DNA from: Mycobacterium kansasii ATCC 12478
Lineage (GTDB): Bacteria > Actinomycetota > Actinomycetes > Mycobacteriales > Mycobacteriaceae
NCBI RefSeq assembly: GCF_000157895.3
Contig: NC_022663.1
Location: 1,550,001 to 1,614,000 of the forward strand
Reading direction: 5' to 3'
Length of the DNA: 64,000 bases
Shown here: piece by piece, positions 21,441 to 30,971 of the stretch
Layout of the letters: the number at the start of each line of letters is the position of its first letter
Numbering within the stretch: the stretch's first letter is position 1
The notes under the pieces: model-generated
What the model saw: the letters and a program-made list of their open reading frames with translations, nothing else
What the model was told of the DNA's origin: nothing
The model's database searches: none
Program-made: the position numbers and the translations under genes

Positions 21441-22430
21441 TCAGCGGGGCCGCACCACATTCATCGGTGGCCGGTCGGCCAGCGAGACCGGCCACGTGTG
21501 CTCGGTGTAGCCGTCGCCGACGGCGAAGAACTGGGTCAGGCCGACCCCGGAGTCGGGGATTCCGCACCGGGACAGCAAGGTAGCGATGACCTGGCGGCTC
21601 ATCACGCCCAGCTCGGCCAGTGGCCGGTTGCGGTGTGCCCGTACCCCGAGGTTGACCTGCGCGATCGCGTCCAGACCCAGCCGGTCGAAGGTGTCGACCA
21701 GCAGTCCGATCTCCACGCCGTAGCCGGGCGCGAACGGCAGCGAAGTCAACAGTTCACGGCTGGCCGCGTACTCACCGCCCAGCGGCTGCAGCACACAGCC
21801 CAGCTCGGGGCGCAGCGCCGCCAGCAGCGGTCGCGCCACCAGCTCGGTAACCCGGCCGCCACCGGTGGAACCCGCGGCTCCGCCGGCATCGCTGACGGTC
21901 AGCGGACGCCGGTAAAAGCTCTTCACCAGGTGGATGCCCTCGCGGGTGAGCAGCGGGCCGACCAGCCACGGGACGAACATCGGGTGCGGGTTGACCAGGT
22001 CGGAGTCGACGAAGACCACGATGTCGCCACTGGTGGCGGCCAGCGAGCGCCACAGCGCCTCACCCTTGCCCGGGCGAGTCGGCACCTCGGGCAGCGCCTG
22101 TTCGCGGCTGACGACGCGGGCACCGGCGGCGATGGCACGGATCTCGGTGTCGTCGGTGGAGCCGGAATCCAGCACGATCAGCTCGTCGACCAGGCCTGAC
22201 GAGCCGTGGACCAGCGGTGAGATGCTCTCGATCACCGACTCGATGGTTTCCTCCTCGTTGAGGGCCGGCAGCACCACCGAGATCGTCCGTCCGGCCTTGG
22301 CGGCCACCAGTTCGCCGATCGTCCAGCGCGGACGGTTCCAGCTGCGGTCCGACAACCAGATGTCGCCGGGTTTTGCGGCCCGAACCGCGTCCTGGGTGAG
22401 GTCGCCGGCGACCAACTCCGATGCCGTCAT
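21441..22430 (-). CDS. gpgS: Glucosyl-3-phosphoglycerate synthase GpgS
   Basis: The 329-residue GT-A-type glycosyltransferase (GT81) has the nucleotide-sugar motif ISVVLPALNEEETIESV and the DxD motif in VFVDSDLVNPHP. It transfers glucose from UDP/ADP-glucose to 3-phosphoglycerate, the first step of methylglucose lipopolysaccharide synthesis. The ATG at 22430 overlaps the folP2 stop (ATGA), implying translational coupling, and gives the expected length. Confidence 0.93.
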   Translation of the reverse strand: MTASELVAGDLTQDAVRAAKPGDIWLSDRSWNRPRWTIGELVAAKAGRTISVVLPALNEEETIESVIESISPLVHGSSGLVDELIVLDSGSTDDTEIRAIAAGARVVSREQALPEVPTRPGKGEALWRSLAATSGDIVVFVDSDLVNPHPMFVPWLVGPLLTREGIHLVKSFYRRPLTVSDAGGAAGSTGGGRVTELVARPLLAALRPELGCVLQPLGGEYAASRELLTSLPFAPGYGVEIGLLVDTFDRLGLDAIAQVNLGVRAHRNRPLAELGVMSRQVIATLLSRCGIPDSGVGLTQFFAVGDGYTEHTWPVSLADRPPMNVVRPR

Positions 22431-23323
22431 GCGAGCCCTCTCACCGTGCGCGCCGGCGGTCGCGTCCCCTGAATGGAGGCCACCATCTCCAGCACCCGCC
22501 TGGTGGCCGCGACCTGGTGCACCCGAAACATGCGTGCTCCGGCAGCCGCTGCCAGCGCGGTGGCCGCCAGTGTTCCCTCGAGGCGTTGGGTCACGTCCAC
22601 CCCCAGAGTCTCCCCGATGAAGTCCTTGTTGCTCAAAGCCATGAGCACCGGCCAACCGGTCTTAACAAGATCGTCCACGTGGCGCAACAGCATCAGCCCG
22701 TGGAAGGTGTTCTTCCCGAAATCGTGGGCGGGGTCGATCAACACCCGGTCGCGGGCTACTCCCGCTGCGACTGCTCGCTCGGCCGCGGCGGTGACCTCAC
22801 GAATGACGTCGTCCACGACCGCGCGGGCGCTCGTACCGTAACTCATCCGGAACGGACGGGTACGCGGCTGTGCTCCCCCGGTGTGGGCGCACACCACACC
22901 CGCGCCGAATTCGGCCGCCACATCCGGTATCGCGGGGTCGACACCACCCCAGGTGTCGTTGATCAGATCGGCGCCGGCCGCACACGCCAGCCGGGCCACC
23001 TCCGAGCGCCAGGTGTCGACGCTGATCAGCTGGTGGGGGTAGGCATCACGCAGCCACTCGACGAAGGGCAGCAGCCGGGCGATCTCGGTGCCGGCGTCGA
23101 CGTCCTGCCCGGGTCCGGCTTTGACGCCGCCGACATCGATGACGTCGGCGCCCTCATCGATGGCCCGGTGGACGGCTTCTCGGGCGGCCCCTTCACTGAA
23201 GGTCGCACCCTTGTCGTAGAACGAATCCGGGGTGCGGTTGACGATCGCCATGATCAGCGGGCGATCCGCGGCGACTGGGCGGCCGCACAGCATTGCGTGC
23301 ACGTCTACATAGTGCCGGACCAT
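22427..23323 (-). CDS. folP2: FolP2, dihydropteroate synthase homologue
   Basis: The 298-residue TIM barrel has DHPS-like motifs: MAIVNRTPDSFYDKG, DVGGVKAGPG, ISVDTWR, DLINDTWGG and LIDPAHDFGKNTFHGL. In M. tuberculosis this paralogue sits next to gpgS and is reported to lack normal DHPS activity; the substitution of GGxS/RPG-type motifs by GGVKAGPG fits. The N-terminus is shorter than the repeated N-terminus I recall in M. tuberculosis. It ends 4 bp into gpgS. Confidence 0.9.
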   Translation of the reverse strand: MVRHYVDVHAMLCGRPVAADRPLIMAIVNRTPDSFYDKGATFSEGAAREAVHRAIDEGADVIDVGGVKAGPGQDVDAGTEIARLLPFVEWLRDAYPHQLISVDTWRSEVARLACAAGADLINDTWGGVDPAIPDVAAEFGAGVVCAHTGGAQPRTRPFRMSYGTSARAVVDDVIREVTAAAERAVAAGVARDRVLIDPAHDFGKNTFHGLMLLRHVDDLVKTGWPVLMALSNKDFIGETLGVDVTQRLEGTLAATALAAAAGARMFRVHQVAATRRVLEMVASIQGTRPPARTVRGLA

Positions 23324-23464
23324 CGAGTCTGCGTTCAGCGCTACTCGGACGACGGCTCACGGGCTGTGGACGCAGTTTCGACGCGGTCAGCGCAGGCTCG
23401 ACGACAACGCCGGCCCCAGAGGCTGCGAACCAGCTCAATTGACGGGTGCGCCACCTCGGCGCCG

Positions 23465-25246
23465 TCAGGCCCGGGGGCGTTTACCGGCCGCTACTTCGTC
23501 GGGGTATTCGGCGTAGTACGGCACATATCCTTCGTCGCGCCCGGCCAGTACGTACAGCGGATCCTCGACCTCGGCGCCGTAAGCCTGCTGGCGCAGCTCC
23601 ACTTTGCGGCTCTTGAACGTCGTGGTGTGCGCCATCGACTCGACTACCCGCACAAACAGCGGCAGCGCGTAGGCGGGTAGTTGACCGTAGACGGCCCGGG
23701 CCAGGGACTGCCCGTCGAACTCGGCGCGGTCGCGCAGCTTGATCGCGGCCATGCCGGCGCGGCCGCCGGTGTCGGGCACCTCCACGCCGTAGACCGTGCA
23801 CTCCTCGACTGAGGGGTCGGCCGATAGCGCCGCTTCGACCTGCGTGGTGGCGACGTTCTCGCCCTTCCACCGGAAGGTGTCGCCCAGCCTGTCGACGAAC
23901 GCGGCGTGCCCCATGCCCTGCGGACTCATCACGTCACCGGTGTTGAACCAGCAGTCGCCGTCCCGAAATGCATTGCGCACCAACTTCTTTTCACTGGCCG
24001 CCGGGTCGGTGTAGCCGTCGAACGGCTGCAGCCGGTTGACCCGGCTGAGCAACAGCCCCGGCTCACCGGGGGGCACCCGGCGTACCCGGCCGCTGTCGTC
24101 ACGCAGGGGGGCGCCGGTATCCGGGTCGTATTCCACATAGGCCAGCGGCAGCGGCGAAACGCCGGTGCTTCTGGGCACGTTGAAGATGTTGATGAACGCG
24201 GAATTCCCCTCGCTGGCCGCATAGAACTCGCAGACGCGCGCTATGCCGAACCGTTCGGTGAACTCGTCCCAGATCTCCGGCCGCAGACCGTTGCCGGTGA
24301 TCACCCGTACCCGGTGCGCCCGGTCGGTCGATTTGGCCGGCTGGTTGAGCAGATAACGGCAGATCTCCCCGATATAGATGAACGCCGTGGCCTCGGTGGC
24401 GATCACCTCGTCCCAGAACCGCGACGCCGAGAACGACGTGCCCAGCGCCAGCGTCGCCCCGGAATTGATCACCGACGACACCGCCACCGTCAGCGCGTTG
24501 TTGTGGTACAGCGGCAGGCAGCTGTACAGCGTGTCCGAGCTCTTCAGCCGCAGTCCCATGCCGCCGAACACCGCCAGCGCCCGCAACCACCGGTGGTGAG
24601 TCATCACGCTGGCTTTGGGGAACCCGGTGGTGCCCGAGGTGAAAATGTAGAAGGCGGTGTCCTTGGCTCGCACCGCCGCGGCCGAAGCCGGGTTATGCGC
24701 GGGCGCGGTCGCGGCAAAGCGCTCCAGGTCGTCGACGGTCAGCACCTCGCCGGCCGGGCCACCGCTTTCACTGATGGCGCTGACCAGGTCCGATTCGGTG
24801 AGCAGCAGCTTGGCGTCGAGCAGGCCCAGACTGTGGGCGAGCACCTCACCCCACTGGTGGTAGTTGAGCATCCCGGCAACGGCGCCGCACTTGACGACGG
24901 CCAGCATCGCGAGCACCGTGTTGGGCGAATTGCGCAGCATGATGCCGACCACGTCGCCGGGGCCGACACCTCGGGCGGCGAGCACCGCTGCGTACCGGTT
25001 GGCGATCGCATTGGCCTCGCGATAGGTCAACTGCTGTTCGCCGAACTTCACGAACACCCGGTCACCGAAGCGGCCGGCCCGGTCCTGGAAAACGCTCCCG
25101 ATCGATGCCTTGGACGTCGGCCGGGCCAGCAAACCGGTCACAGCCCCCCGCACGATCGACGGTGTGTCGGCCAGCACTCCGGGCACCCGAGCTGCGACGT
25201 CGGTGAGCTTGACCCGGGCGCGCCCGCCACCCTGGTGATCGGACAC
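23465..25246 (-). CDS. fadD6: Very-long-chain acyl-CoA synthetase FadD6
   Basis: The 593-residue ANL-superfamily enzyme has the P-loop FYIFTSGTTGFPKASVM, the adenylation motif YAASEGNSAFIN, FNTGDVM and the lysine region near TTFKSRKVELRQQ. The fatty-acid-transport/FATP-like sequence marks it as a long or very-long-chain acyl-CoA ligase. The GTG at 25246 is preceded by GGAGGGAG. It follows the LOG-type gene and precedes folP2 on the same strand, as in M. tuberculosis. Confidence 0.93.
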   Translation of the reverse strand: MSDHQGGGRARVKLTDVAARVPGVLADTPSIVRGAVTGLLARPTSKASIGSVFQDRAGRFGDRVFVKFGEQQLTYREANAIANRYAAVLAARGVGPGDVVGIMLRNSPNTVLAMLAVVKCGAVAGMLNYHQWGEVLAHSLGLLDAKLLLTESDLVSAISESGGPAGEVLTVDDLERFAATAPAHNPASAAAVRAKDTAFYIFTSGTTGFPKASVMTHHRWLRALAVFGGMGLRLKSSDTLYSCLPLYHNNALTVAVSSVINSGATLALGTSFSASRFWDEVIATEATAFIYIGEICRYLLNQPAKSTDRAHRVRVITGNGLRPEIWDEFTERFGIARVCEFYAASEGNSAFINIFNVPRSTGVSPLPLAYVEYDPDTGAPLRDDSGRVRRVPPGEPGLLLSRVNRLQPFDGYTDPAASEKKLVRNAFRDGDCWFNTGDVMSPQGMGHAAFVDRLGDTFRWKGENVATTQVEAALSADPSVEECTVYGVEVPDTGGRAGMAAIKLRDRAEFDGQSLARAVYGQLPAYALPLFVRVVESMAHTTTFKSRKVELRQQAYGAEVEDPLYVLAGRDEGYVPYYAEYPDEVAAGKRPRA

Positions 25247-25298
25247 GTTCTCCCTCCATTCGCTTCTGAGAATTGACGGGCGCGGCGCCCATGGCCGG

Positions 25299-25868
25299 TC
25301 AGAGGGGTGCGCACAACTCCAGCGCCGCGCTCACCTTGTCGACCACCGTCAGCCGCTCCATTGCTACCTGCGCGACGTAACCGGTGTTGACCAATCCGTT
25401 CAGCCACGCCAACAGACCGTCGTAGTGTCCCCACGGGTCGAGGATCACGATCGGTTTGCGGTGCATACCCAGATAGCCGGTAGTCCAGGCATCGAGAAGC
25501 TCATCCAACGTCCCTAAACCACCCGGCAGCACGATGAATCCTTCGGCGCGTTCCTCCATGATGTGCTTACGTTCACGCATGGTGTCGGTGACGATCAGCT
25601 CGTTGGCCGCATCAGCGTCGGACAGTTCGCGGCGGATCAACAGCTTGGGAATCACGCCGACGGTCCGGCCGCCGCGCGCGTGCGCCGCCCCGGCGACAGC
25701 GCCCATTGCCGAAAGGTTGCCGCCGCCCCAGACCAGGGTCCAGCCGGAGTCGGCGATTGCCTCTCCAAGCTCCGCAGCGAGCTCGAGCAATTCCGGGTGC
25801 GTCGGTCCGGCCGCGCAGTAGACACATACGGCCCACTCGTGTTCGGTTGAGTCGAGTCTTGGGCACAT
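25299..25868 (-). CDS. LOG-family cytokinin riboside 5'-monophosphate phosphoribohydrolase (Rv1205)
   Basis: The 189-residue Rossmann-type protein has the LOG signature LPGGLGTLDELLDAWT and the preceding MRERKHIMEERAEGFIV. In M. tuberculosis the homologue releases free cytokinin bases from their nucleotides. The ATG at 25868 gives the normal family length; upstream sequence in frame has no family similarity. It is transcribed divergently from the ATPase at 25934. Confidence 0.88.
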   Translation of the reverse strand: MCPRLDSTEHEWAVCVYCAAGPTHPELLELAAELGEAIADSGWTLVWGGGNLSAMGAVAGAAHARGGRTVGVIPKLLIRRELSDADAANELIVTDTMRERKHIMEERAEGFIVLPGGLGTLDELLDAWTTGYLGMHRKPIVILDPWGHYDGLLAWLNGLVNTGYVAQVAMERLTVVDKVSAALELCAPL

Positions 25869-25933
25869 ATACCGAAACGTAGACCAACACCGGCCCGGGG
25901 GCGGCGGAACGCAAGCAGAACTGAGCCACCATT

Positions 25934-28222
25934 GTGCCCCGTCGGATCGAGCGCCATAAGATTTCAGCGGTGCCCATTCGATGGAACGTCCCGCAACAGG
26001 CGGCCGCGCTGGAGCGGTTGGAAGCCGCCCTGGGTGACGCATCCGCTGGCGGTGGGGCAGTCGTCCTCGGACCCGACGGAGTCGGCAAATCCACGCTGGC
26101 CCGGTTGGCCGCCGAACAATTCTGCCGCCGGTACCCGACCACGCTGATCCGCTGGGTCATCGGCACCCCGACCGAGCGCGTGGTTCCGTTCGGCGCCTTC
26201 GGCCATCTGGTGAGCATCGCCGAAATTGGCAAGCCGGCCGCCCTACTGCGGGCCGCCCGGGCATCGCTGTGTGCTGACGCTACGCAAGGCAAGCTGCTGC
26301 TCATCGTCGATGACGCCCACGATCTGGACATCCTGTCGGCCACCCTGGTGTACCAGTTGGCGCTGACCGGCGCGGCCCGGATGATCGTCACCGCGCGCGG
26401 CCCGGCTACCCCGGATGCCCCGGCTACCCCGGCTACCCCGGATGCCTCGGGTGCCTCGGGTGCCTCGGGTGCCTCGGGTGCCTCGGGTGCCTCGGGTGCC
26501 GTAGCCGCGCCCGAGGCCATCACAGCGCTGTGGACCGACCGTTTGCTGGATCGGATCGATATCGAGCCGCCGGGCGGACCAACCGCCCCGGCCGAGGTCG
26601 ACGAATTCATCGCCGAGCTGCCCGGCCCGGCGCGCTCGGTGCTGGATTACCTCGCCATCGCAGAGCCCTTGTCGCTCGCCGATCTCACGGTGCTCGCCGG
26701 TGACGGCGCCGTGCAGCAGGCCGAGGAGTTGGGCGCCGCGGAAACCCGGGTACGCGGCGGACGCGCCGACGATCCGGTGGTCTATACGGCTCACCCGTTG
26801 TTCGCCGAACGCACGCGTGCGGCGCTGGGCGACGACGGCGCGCGACGACGGCGAACCGACATAGTCATGCTGTTGTCGCGGCATCCGACCGAACACCTCA
26901 GCGACCGGCTGCGGCTGGCGGCGTTGGCCCTGGGCAGCCTGGACAGCAAAGCCGAGCAGCCGGTGACAGAGGTGGTCGCCGCCGCGCAGCAGGCGCTGCG
27001 CCTGGGCGACGTGCGGCTGGCCGAGCGGTTGGCGCGAGCGGCATTGGATCGCACGGCCGGACTGGATGCGCGACTGGTGCTGGCCCAGGCGCTGAGCTGG
27101 CAGGGACGCGGCCGGGAAGCCGCCGCGGTGCTGGCGGCGGTGGACCCTGACGGCCTGTCCGAGACCGAGCTGAGAGCGTGGGCGGTACCGCGGGCGGCCA
27201 ACCAGTTCTGGATGCTCGGCGAGCCGGAGCGGGCCACGGCGTTCCTGCAGGCGACCCGAAACCGGATGACCGAGCCCACCGCACAGGCCGAGCTGGACGC
27301 GCTGACGGCGACGTTCGCCATGAACGCCGGCAACCTGCCGCGGGCCATCACGCTGGCCGACCAGGTGCTGTCCCAGCCGTCCCCCGGCGACACGGCCGTG
27401 GCCTGGGCGGCCAGCGCGGCCGCGCTGTCCTCGGCTCGGATGGGTCGCTTCCGCGACGTCGAGCCACTGGCCCAACGGGCGTCGGCCGCCGAGCATCCCG
27501 GGCTGCTGCGATTCACCGTGGGCCTGGCTCAGATCACCTCGCTACTGATGGCGGGTGAGATCGGCCAGGCTCAGGTGCTGGCCCAGCAGTTCACCGACTT
27601 TGCCGAGCTGCAGCAGCCCGGTCGGGCCATCGGTGAGGTGCTGCTGGGACACGTGATGCTCACCAAGGGCGAATTCGATGCTGCGGCCACGCTATTGGAG
27701 CCGGCGGCCGCCGAACTGGAACGCACCGGCTATTCCTGGGGTCCGCTGTCGTTGATGCTGCTGGCCACCGCCATCGCACAGCAGGGCCGCATCGCCGAGT
27801 CAGCGAAAGCGTTGCGGCGCGCCGAAACCCGACACGGCACCAAATCAGCGTTGTTCGCACCCGAACTCATGCTGGCCCGCGCGTGGACCAAAGCGGCAGC
27901 CCGGGACAAGGCCGGCGCCATCGCCGATGCCCGCGAGGCGGCGCGGACCGCCGAGCGGGGCGGGCAGTCGACAGCTGCACTGCGGGCCTGGCATGATGCC
28001 GTTCGCCTCGGCGACATCCGGGCGGTGGTCCCGGTGACCCGGCTGGCCACCGAAATCGACTGCCCGGTAGGCGATCTCGTCGCCAAACAAGCCCGCGCGC
28101 TCGCCGATGGCGACGCTGCCGCGCTGACCGCGGTGGCCGAAGAGCCGGCCGCGATCGGGATGACCGCCGCGGCTTCTGACGCAGCAGCAGCCGCGGTGGC
28201 GAACCAGTCGGGCTCGGCGTGA
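25934..28222 (+). CDS. Large P-loop NTPase with helical repeat C-terminus (Rv1204c-like)
   Basis: The 762-residue protein has an N-terminal ATPase with Walker A GPDGVGKST (about 45-53) and Walker B LLLIVDDAHDL. It then has a short low-complexity insert of ATP/ASG repeats (about 157-190) and a long alpha-helical, TPR-like C-terminal half (about 300-740). It resembles the ATPase and repeat parts of LuxR/MalT-type STAND regulators but I see no C-terminal helix-turn-helix. A second GTG at 25970 is an alternative start. It is longer than I recall for the M. tuberculosis homologue. Role unknown. Confidence 0.75.
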   Translation: MPRRIERHKISAVPIRWNVPQQAAALERLEAALGDASAGGGAVVLGPDGVGKSTLARLAAEQFCRRYPTTLIRWVIGTPTERVVPFGAFGHLVSIAEIGKPAALLRAARASLCADATQGKLLLIVDDAHDLDILSATLVYQLALTGAARMIVTARGPATPDAPATPATPDASGASGASGASGASGASGAVAAPEAITALWTDRLLDRIDIEPPGGPTAPAEVDEFIAELPGPARSVLDYLAIAEPLSLADLTVLAGDGAVQQAEELGAAETRVRGGRADDPVVYTAHPLFAERTRAALGDDGARRRRTDIVMLLSRHPTEHLSDRLRLAALALGSLDSKAEQPVTEVVAAAQQALRLGDVRLAERLARAALDRTAGLDARLVLAQALSWQGRGREAAAVLAAVDPDGLSETELRAWAVPRAANQFWMLGEPERATAFLQATRNRMTEPTAQAELDALTATFAMNAGNLPRAITLADQVLSQPSPGDTAVAWAASAAALSSARMGRFRDVEPLAQRASAAEHPGLLRFTVGLAQITSLLMAGEIGQAQVLAQQFTDFAELQQPGRAIGEVLLGHVMLTKGEFDAAATLLEPAAAELERTGYSWGPLSLMLLATAIAQQGRIAESAKALRRAETRHGTKSALFAPELMLARAWTKAAARDKAGAIADAREAARTAERGGQSTAALRAWHDAVRLGDIRAVVPVTRLATEIDCPVGDLVAKQARALADGDAAALTAVAEEPAAIGMTAAASDAAAAAVANQSGSA
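26400..26502 (+). repeat. In-frame low-complexity repeats encoding ATPD and ASG units
   Basis: Inside the NTPase gene there are imperfect repeats of ccggctacc/ccggatgcc and then six consecutive 9-bp units gcctcgggt (Ala-Ser-Gly, about 26444-26497). They sit between the ATPase core and the following domain and look like an expandable linker. The 9-bp unit keeps the frame. Confidence 0.8.
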
Positions 28223-28642
28223 CTCTCGGACCCAGTTGGCGTCGCGACGGCTCTCCCGACATCGCGGTTCGGTGCGGGCCGCGGCGGCAATGTCGCGCAG
28301 CACCGCGAAGCACTGGCGACTGATCGCTCGATTGCGCTCGACCACAGAGCTATTTGTGTGTGCGCATATGGGTTGTGAGCGATCCAATCGTCGTGGCGCC
28401 GAGGCGCGCCGGTGACACCCGAACAGTTGCTCGCCGGGACGGATCTGGGCGCTACGTGAGCCGCGGGGCGGCTGCTCTCAATCACCAGCTGGGCAGTGCA
28501 GCCCGGCAATGCGGCCGGTGCTCCCACGGTCTGGTAGAGTTTTCTCGGCTCTTTTTCGCGTGGGAATGTTGTTCTCCCGCATAGGAATCTGCGTTGGATT
28601 AGCGCCGTTGATGGGCTTCCTGACAGGTTTCAGCCTGCGCTA
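28223..28642. other. Gene-free stretch between the NTPase and the EccE3-like gene
   Basis: I see no convincing gene, RNA or repeat in these 420 bases. Both flanking genes end here (convergent). The left boundary of the accessory ESX-type block is probably in this stretch. No insertion-sequence ends or tRNA were recognised. Confidence 0.5.
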
Positions 28643-29740
28643 TCACGCATTTCGCACCGCGCGCGGCCGCTCTGGAAGACCACTCGCCTCACTAGCAGCT
28701 GTCCCGATGCCGCCGATGACTCTTCCCGCCTCGGAGAGGCGCACGGCGCGTGCGCCGCGCGCAAGGACGGGCCAAAGCAACCGGCCAAGCAGTTCGTCGG
28801 GCACCGCGGTGTGCCCCTCCAGTCGTTGCGCCGCAAACGGATCCAGTGCCATCAGCGCCTGCCGATGGTTACCGTGCTGGGGCGTCATGCCGGCCAAGGG
28901 AGCTCGTCGCCGCGGCATCGCGGCGGTGCGAAAGACACATGCGGCTCCTAGACTGAAACCTGTCGCGGCCCTGGCAATCTCCAATACGACCCAGGATTCG
29001 GCCACCGGGTGCGACCGAATCTGCGTAAAGACGTCGGGCAACTCATCAGTTATGTCGATCCGGTACGCCGCAAGGTAATCCACGCCATCGTTGCGCACAA
29101 CCGCACGCCAAGTCTCGCGTCCTGTTCCAGCGCCAAACTGCGGAAGGTCGCCGGGCCGCGCGACCCTGGTTGTCCAGCCGAGCTCGTGGAGGTGATCTGC
29201 AAGCCGACGCGCCACGACATGCGTTGTCTGGTCCAAGGGTATGTGCGCAGCGCGGGCCTGCAGCGCCGCCAGGTTTGCGATCGCTGACACAGTCAGGGCA
29301 ATCCAAGTCTGGCCGATGCCGGTTATCTTCTCGTTATTGATGATTCGGATGTTGTCGGTGCGAATACCATAGCGATCCAGGTAACTGGCTATCAGCGGCA
29401 GCGGAAGTGCGTCCCGCCTGCCGGCCCTCGGCTCGACGCGTATCAAGGCGGTTGCCGTTTCGTCAATGCTCGCGCTGAACAACGACCCGCGACGTCGATG
29501 GATTCCGGGTCGACGGCCACGGGTTATCGCCATTCGGCGTCGGGCGTTCGTCGTCAGGTGTACTCCGCGCCAATAACTCAACAACACGACCACGCTGAGG
29601 ACAGCGACGGCTAACACCCACCGGTCGTGTGTTGAACGCCACGGATAGGCCAGCGCCGCCGCAATCCCGACCGACACCGCCAGCGTGACGCGCCAGGTGT
29701 CCGGCCAGACGATGATGGGTCGCCTTCCGGACGGGGACAT
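28643..29740 (-). CDS. EccE3-like ESX secretion component
   Basis: The 365-residue protein has two N-terminal membrane helices (about 15-32 and 38-58), the EccE3-type sequence YWRGVHLTTNARRRMAITR, SYLDRYGIRTDNIRI and QARAAHIPLDQTTHVVARRLADHLHELGW, and a C-terminus with APLAGMTPQHGNHRQAL. EccE is a peripheral subunit of the ESX inner-membrane complex. This copy lies behind a PE-PPE-EsxG-EsxH set in ESX-3 order, but espG3, eccD3 and mycP3 are missing. The C-terminal tail carries an extra segment rich in Arg/Gly. The ATG at 29740 is preferred to a GTG two codons upstream. Confidence 0.8.
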   Translation of the reverse strand: MSPSGRRPIIVWPDTWRVTLAVSVGIAAALAYPWRSTHDRWVLAVAVLSVVVLLSYWRGVHLTTNARRRMAITRGRRPGIHRRRGSLFSASIDETATALIRVEPRAGRRDALPLPLIASYLDRYGIRTDNIRIINNEKITGIGQTWIALTVSAIANLAALQARAAHIPLDQTTHVVARRLADHLHELGWTTRVARPGDLPQFGAGTGRETWRAVVRNDGVDYLAAYRIDITDELPDVFTQIRSHPVAESWVVLEIARAATGFSLGAACVFRTAAMPRRRAPLAGMTPQHGNHRQALMALDPFAAQRLEGHTAVPDELLGRLLWPVLARGARAVRLSEAGRVIGGIGTAASEASGLPERPRAVRNA

Positions 29741-30114
29741 TCTCACAATGTTGGCTCTCTCCGCCGTCTCCCGAACGGCTCGGCTTGCGGCTGATGGAAA
29801 CGAAACTCCATGTCAAGGGCAGCTGTCAGGTACGAAGGCGTCGGCATCCTTCGATGGCGCACCGACCACCGCGACGCGACAGGGCGCGGCATGCTCCGAA
29901 GCCATTGCGGTCAAGTACGAACGCCGGGGCGGCAAGAACCGCCACCCGGCACCAGAGGCGGCAAAGCCGGGGATTTTCTCACACCTACTTTCAGATCTGT
30001 TGCGGGAGCGCAGCTTTGAAGCACGAGACGCCGTTCCGTCATTCCTGATGAGCGCTGCCGAGTCAACTCTGGTATCAGCACCGCGTGCAGCTAACCTGCC
30101 GGCCCGAGACCAGC

Positions 30115-30159
30115 CCGTTTGTTGCCCACTGACGCGGTGCGCCAGTGGGCAACAAACGG
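30115..30159. terminator. Strong 17-bp hairpin downstream of the EsxH-like gene
   Basis: A perfect 17-bp inverted repeat (30115-30131 with 30143-30159, core gtttgttgcccactg) encloses an 11-base loop. It lies 131 bp past the esxH-like stop and 375 bp before the EccE-like start, so it may end the PE-PPE-Esx transcript; no T-run follows. The rest of 29741-30289 contains no recognisable gene and no trace of espG3, eccD3 or mycP3. Confidence 0.6.
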
Positions 30160-30289
30160 CTCGCGTGGTGAGAACCGGGGAACAGTCCGTAATTTCGTGA
30201 AACCAGGCGTTAGGCGCCGACTTCGGCACCACTTCAGCCGACCGACCAACCCGCGGCGGGCGAACGCCACCCACGGACGGGGCGCCGAG

Positions 30290-30580
30290 CTAGCCGCCCC
30301 ATTTTGCGGCTTCAGCCTGGTCCCGAGCCATCATTGCCATCGTGTTGGATTCGTGGGTGCTTGCCATGGACTGATACGAGCGCACCAGATCGTCCAGAGC
30401 CTGGTTCCACCGCGCCTGCCACGCCTGGTAGGTCACACCGGTATCACCCTGCCAGGCATTCGACAGCGCGGCCTGCTCGCCGGCGATATCAGCACCCATG
30501 CTCTGTAGCGTTCCCGCGTATCCCGACATATCACCGGCATGGGCCACCATCGCCGGGTAATTGTACATAATCTGTGACAT
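30290..30580 (-). CDS. EsxH/EsxR-family WXG100 protein
   Basis: The 96-residue protein begins [18 protein letters not shown] and ends AEAAKWGG, with the central W-x-G turn AWQGDTG. It is close to EsxH (TB10.4) and EsxR of ESX-3. Such proteins form a 1:1 helical heterodimer with an EsxG partner and are exported by ESX-3. In pathogenic mycobacteria EsxG-EsxH affects iron uptake and host trafficking. The ATG at 30580 has AAAGGA. It is the second gene of the Esx pair, 33 bp after the EsxG-like gene. Confidence 0.92.
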   Translation of the reverse strand: MSQIMYNYPAMVAHAGDMSGYAGTLQSMGADIAGEQAALSNAWQGDTGVTYQAWQARWNQALDDLVRSYQSMASTHESNTMAMMARDQAEAAKWGG

Positions 30581-30613
30581 CACAAGTCCTTTCTCAAGCT
30601 AATAGTGGTCGAC

Positions 30614-30907
30614 TCAGGCGCCGGTATAAGTCGATGCGGCGGCCGCATCGGCGGCGACATAGGTACCCGCAGCGTCGCCCAAATTAGCTTGCGCAATATC
30701 GAGCAAAGCATTGACCTTACTGGCCGCCTCCATGTAGCGGGCATGGGCACCTTGAAATGCCAGCGCCGATTCACCCTGGTGAAACGCTTGAGCCGACATC
30801 GCCGATTGCTCAGCTTGGCTAATAGTGTGCCGCATCAAACCCGCCTTCGCCGCAAACGCCGACTGCGACGATACCAACTGCGGAATATGGGCATCCAACA
30901 AACTCAT
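30614..30907 (-). CDS. EsxG/EsxS-family WXG100-like protein
   Basis: The 97-residue protein begins MSLLDAHIPQLVSSQSAFAAKAGLM and has the EsxG-type central turn SAQAFHQGESALAFQGAH rather than a strict WXG, as in EsxG and EsxS. It should be the heterodimer partner of the adjacent EsxH-like protein. The site GAAGGG precedes the ATG. It is preceded by PE and PPE genes in the same orientation, the arrangement of ESX-3 (PE5-PPE4-esxG-esxH). Confidence 0.92.
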   Translation of the reverse strand: MSLLDAHIPQLVSSQSAFAAKAGLMRHTISQAEQSAMSAQAFHQGESALAFQGAHARYMEAASKVNALLDIAQANLGDAAGTYVAADAAAASTYTGA

Positions 30908-30971
30908 ACATTTTCCCTTCGATTCGATTCCTGCATACTTTGCCGTTAGATCACCGGGCTTAGACGCATCC

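Noticed and set aside
29813..30274. Possible remnant of espG3 between the EsxH-like and EccE-like genes
   Set aside because: The translation shows no EspG, EccD or MycP motifs; the spacer appears gene-free.
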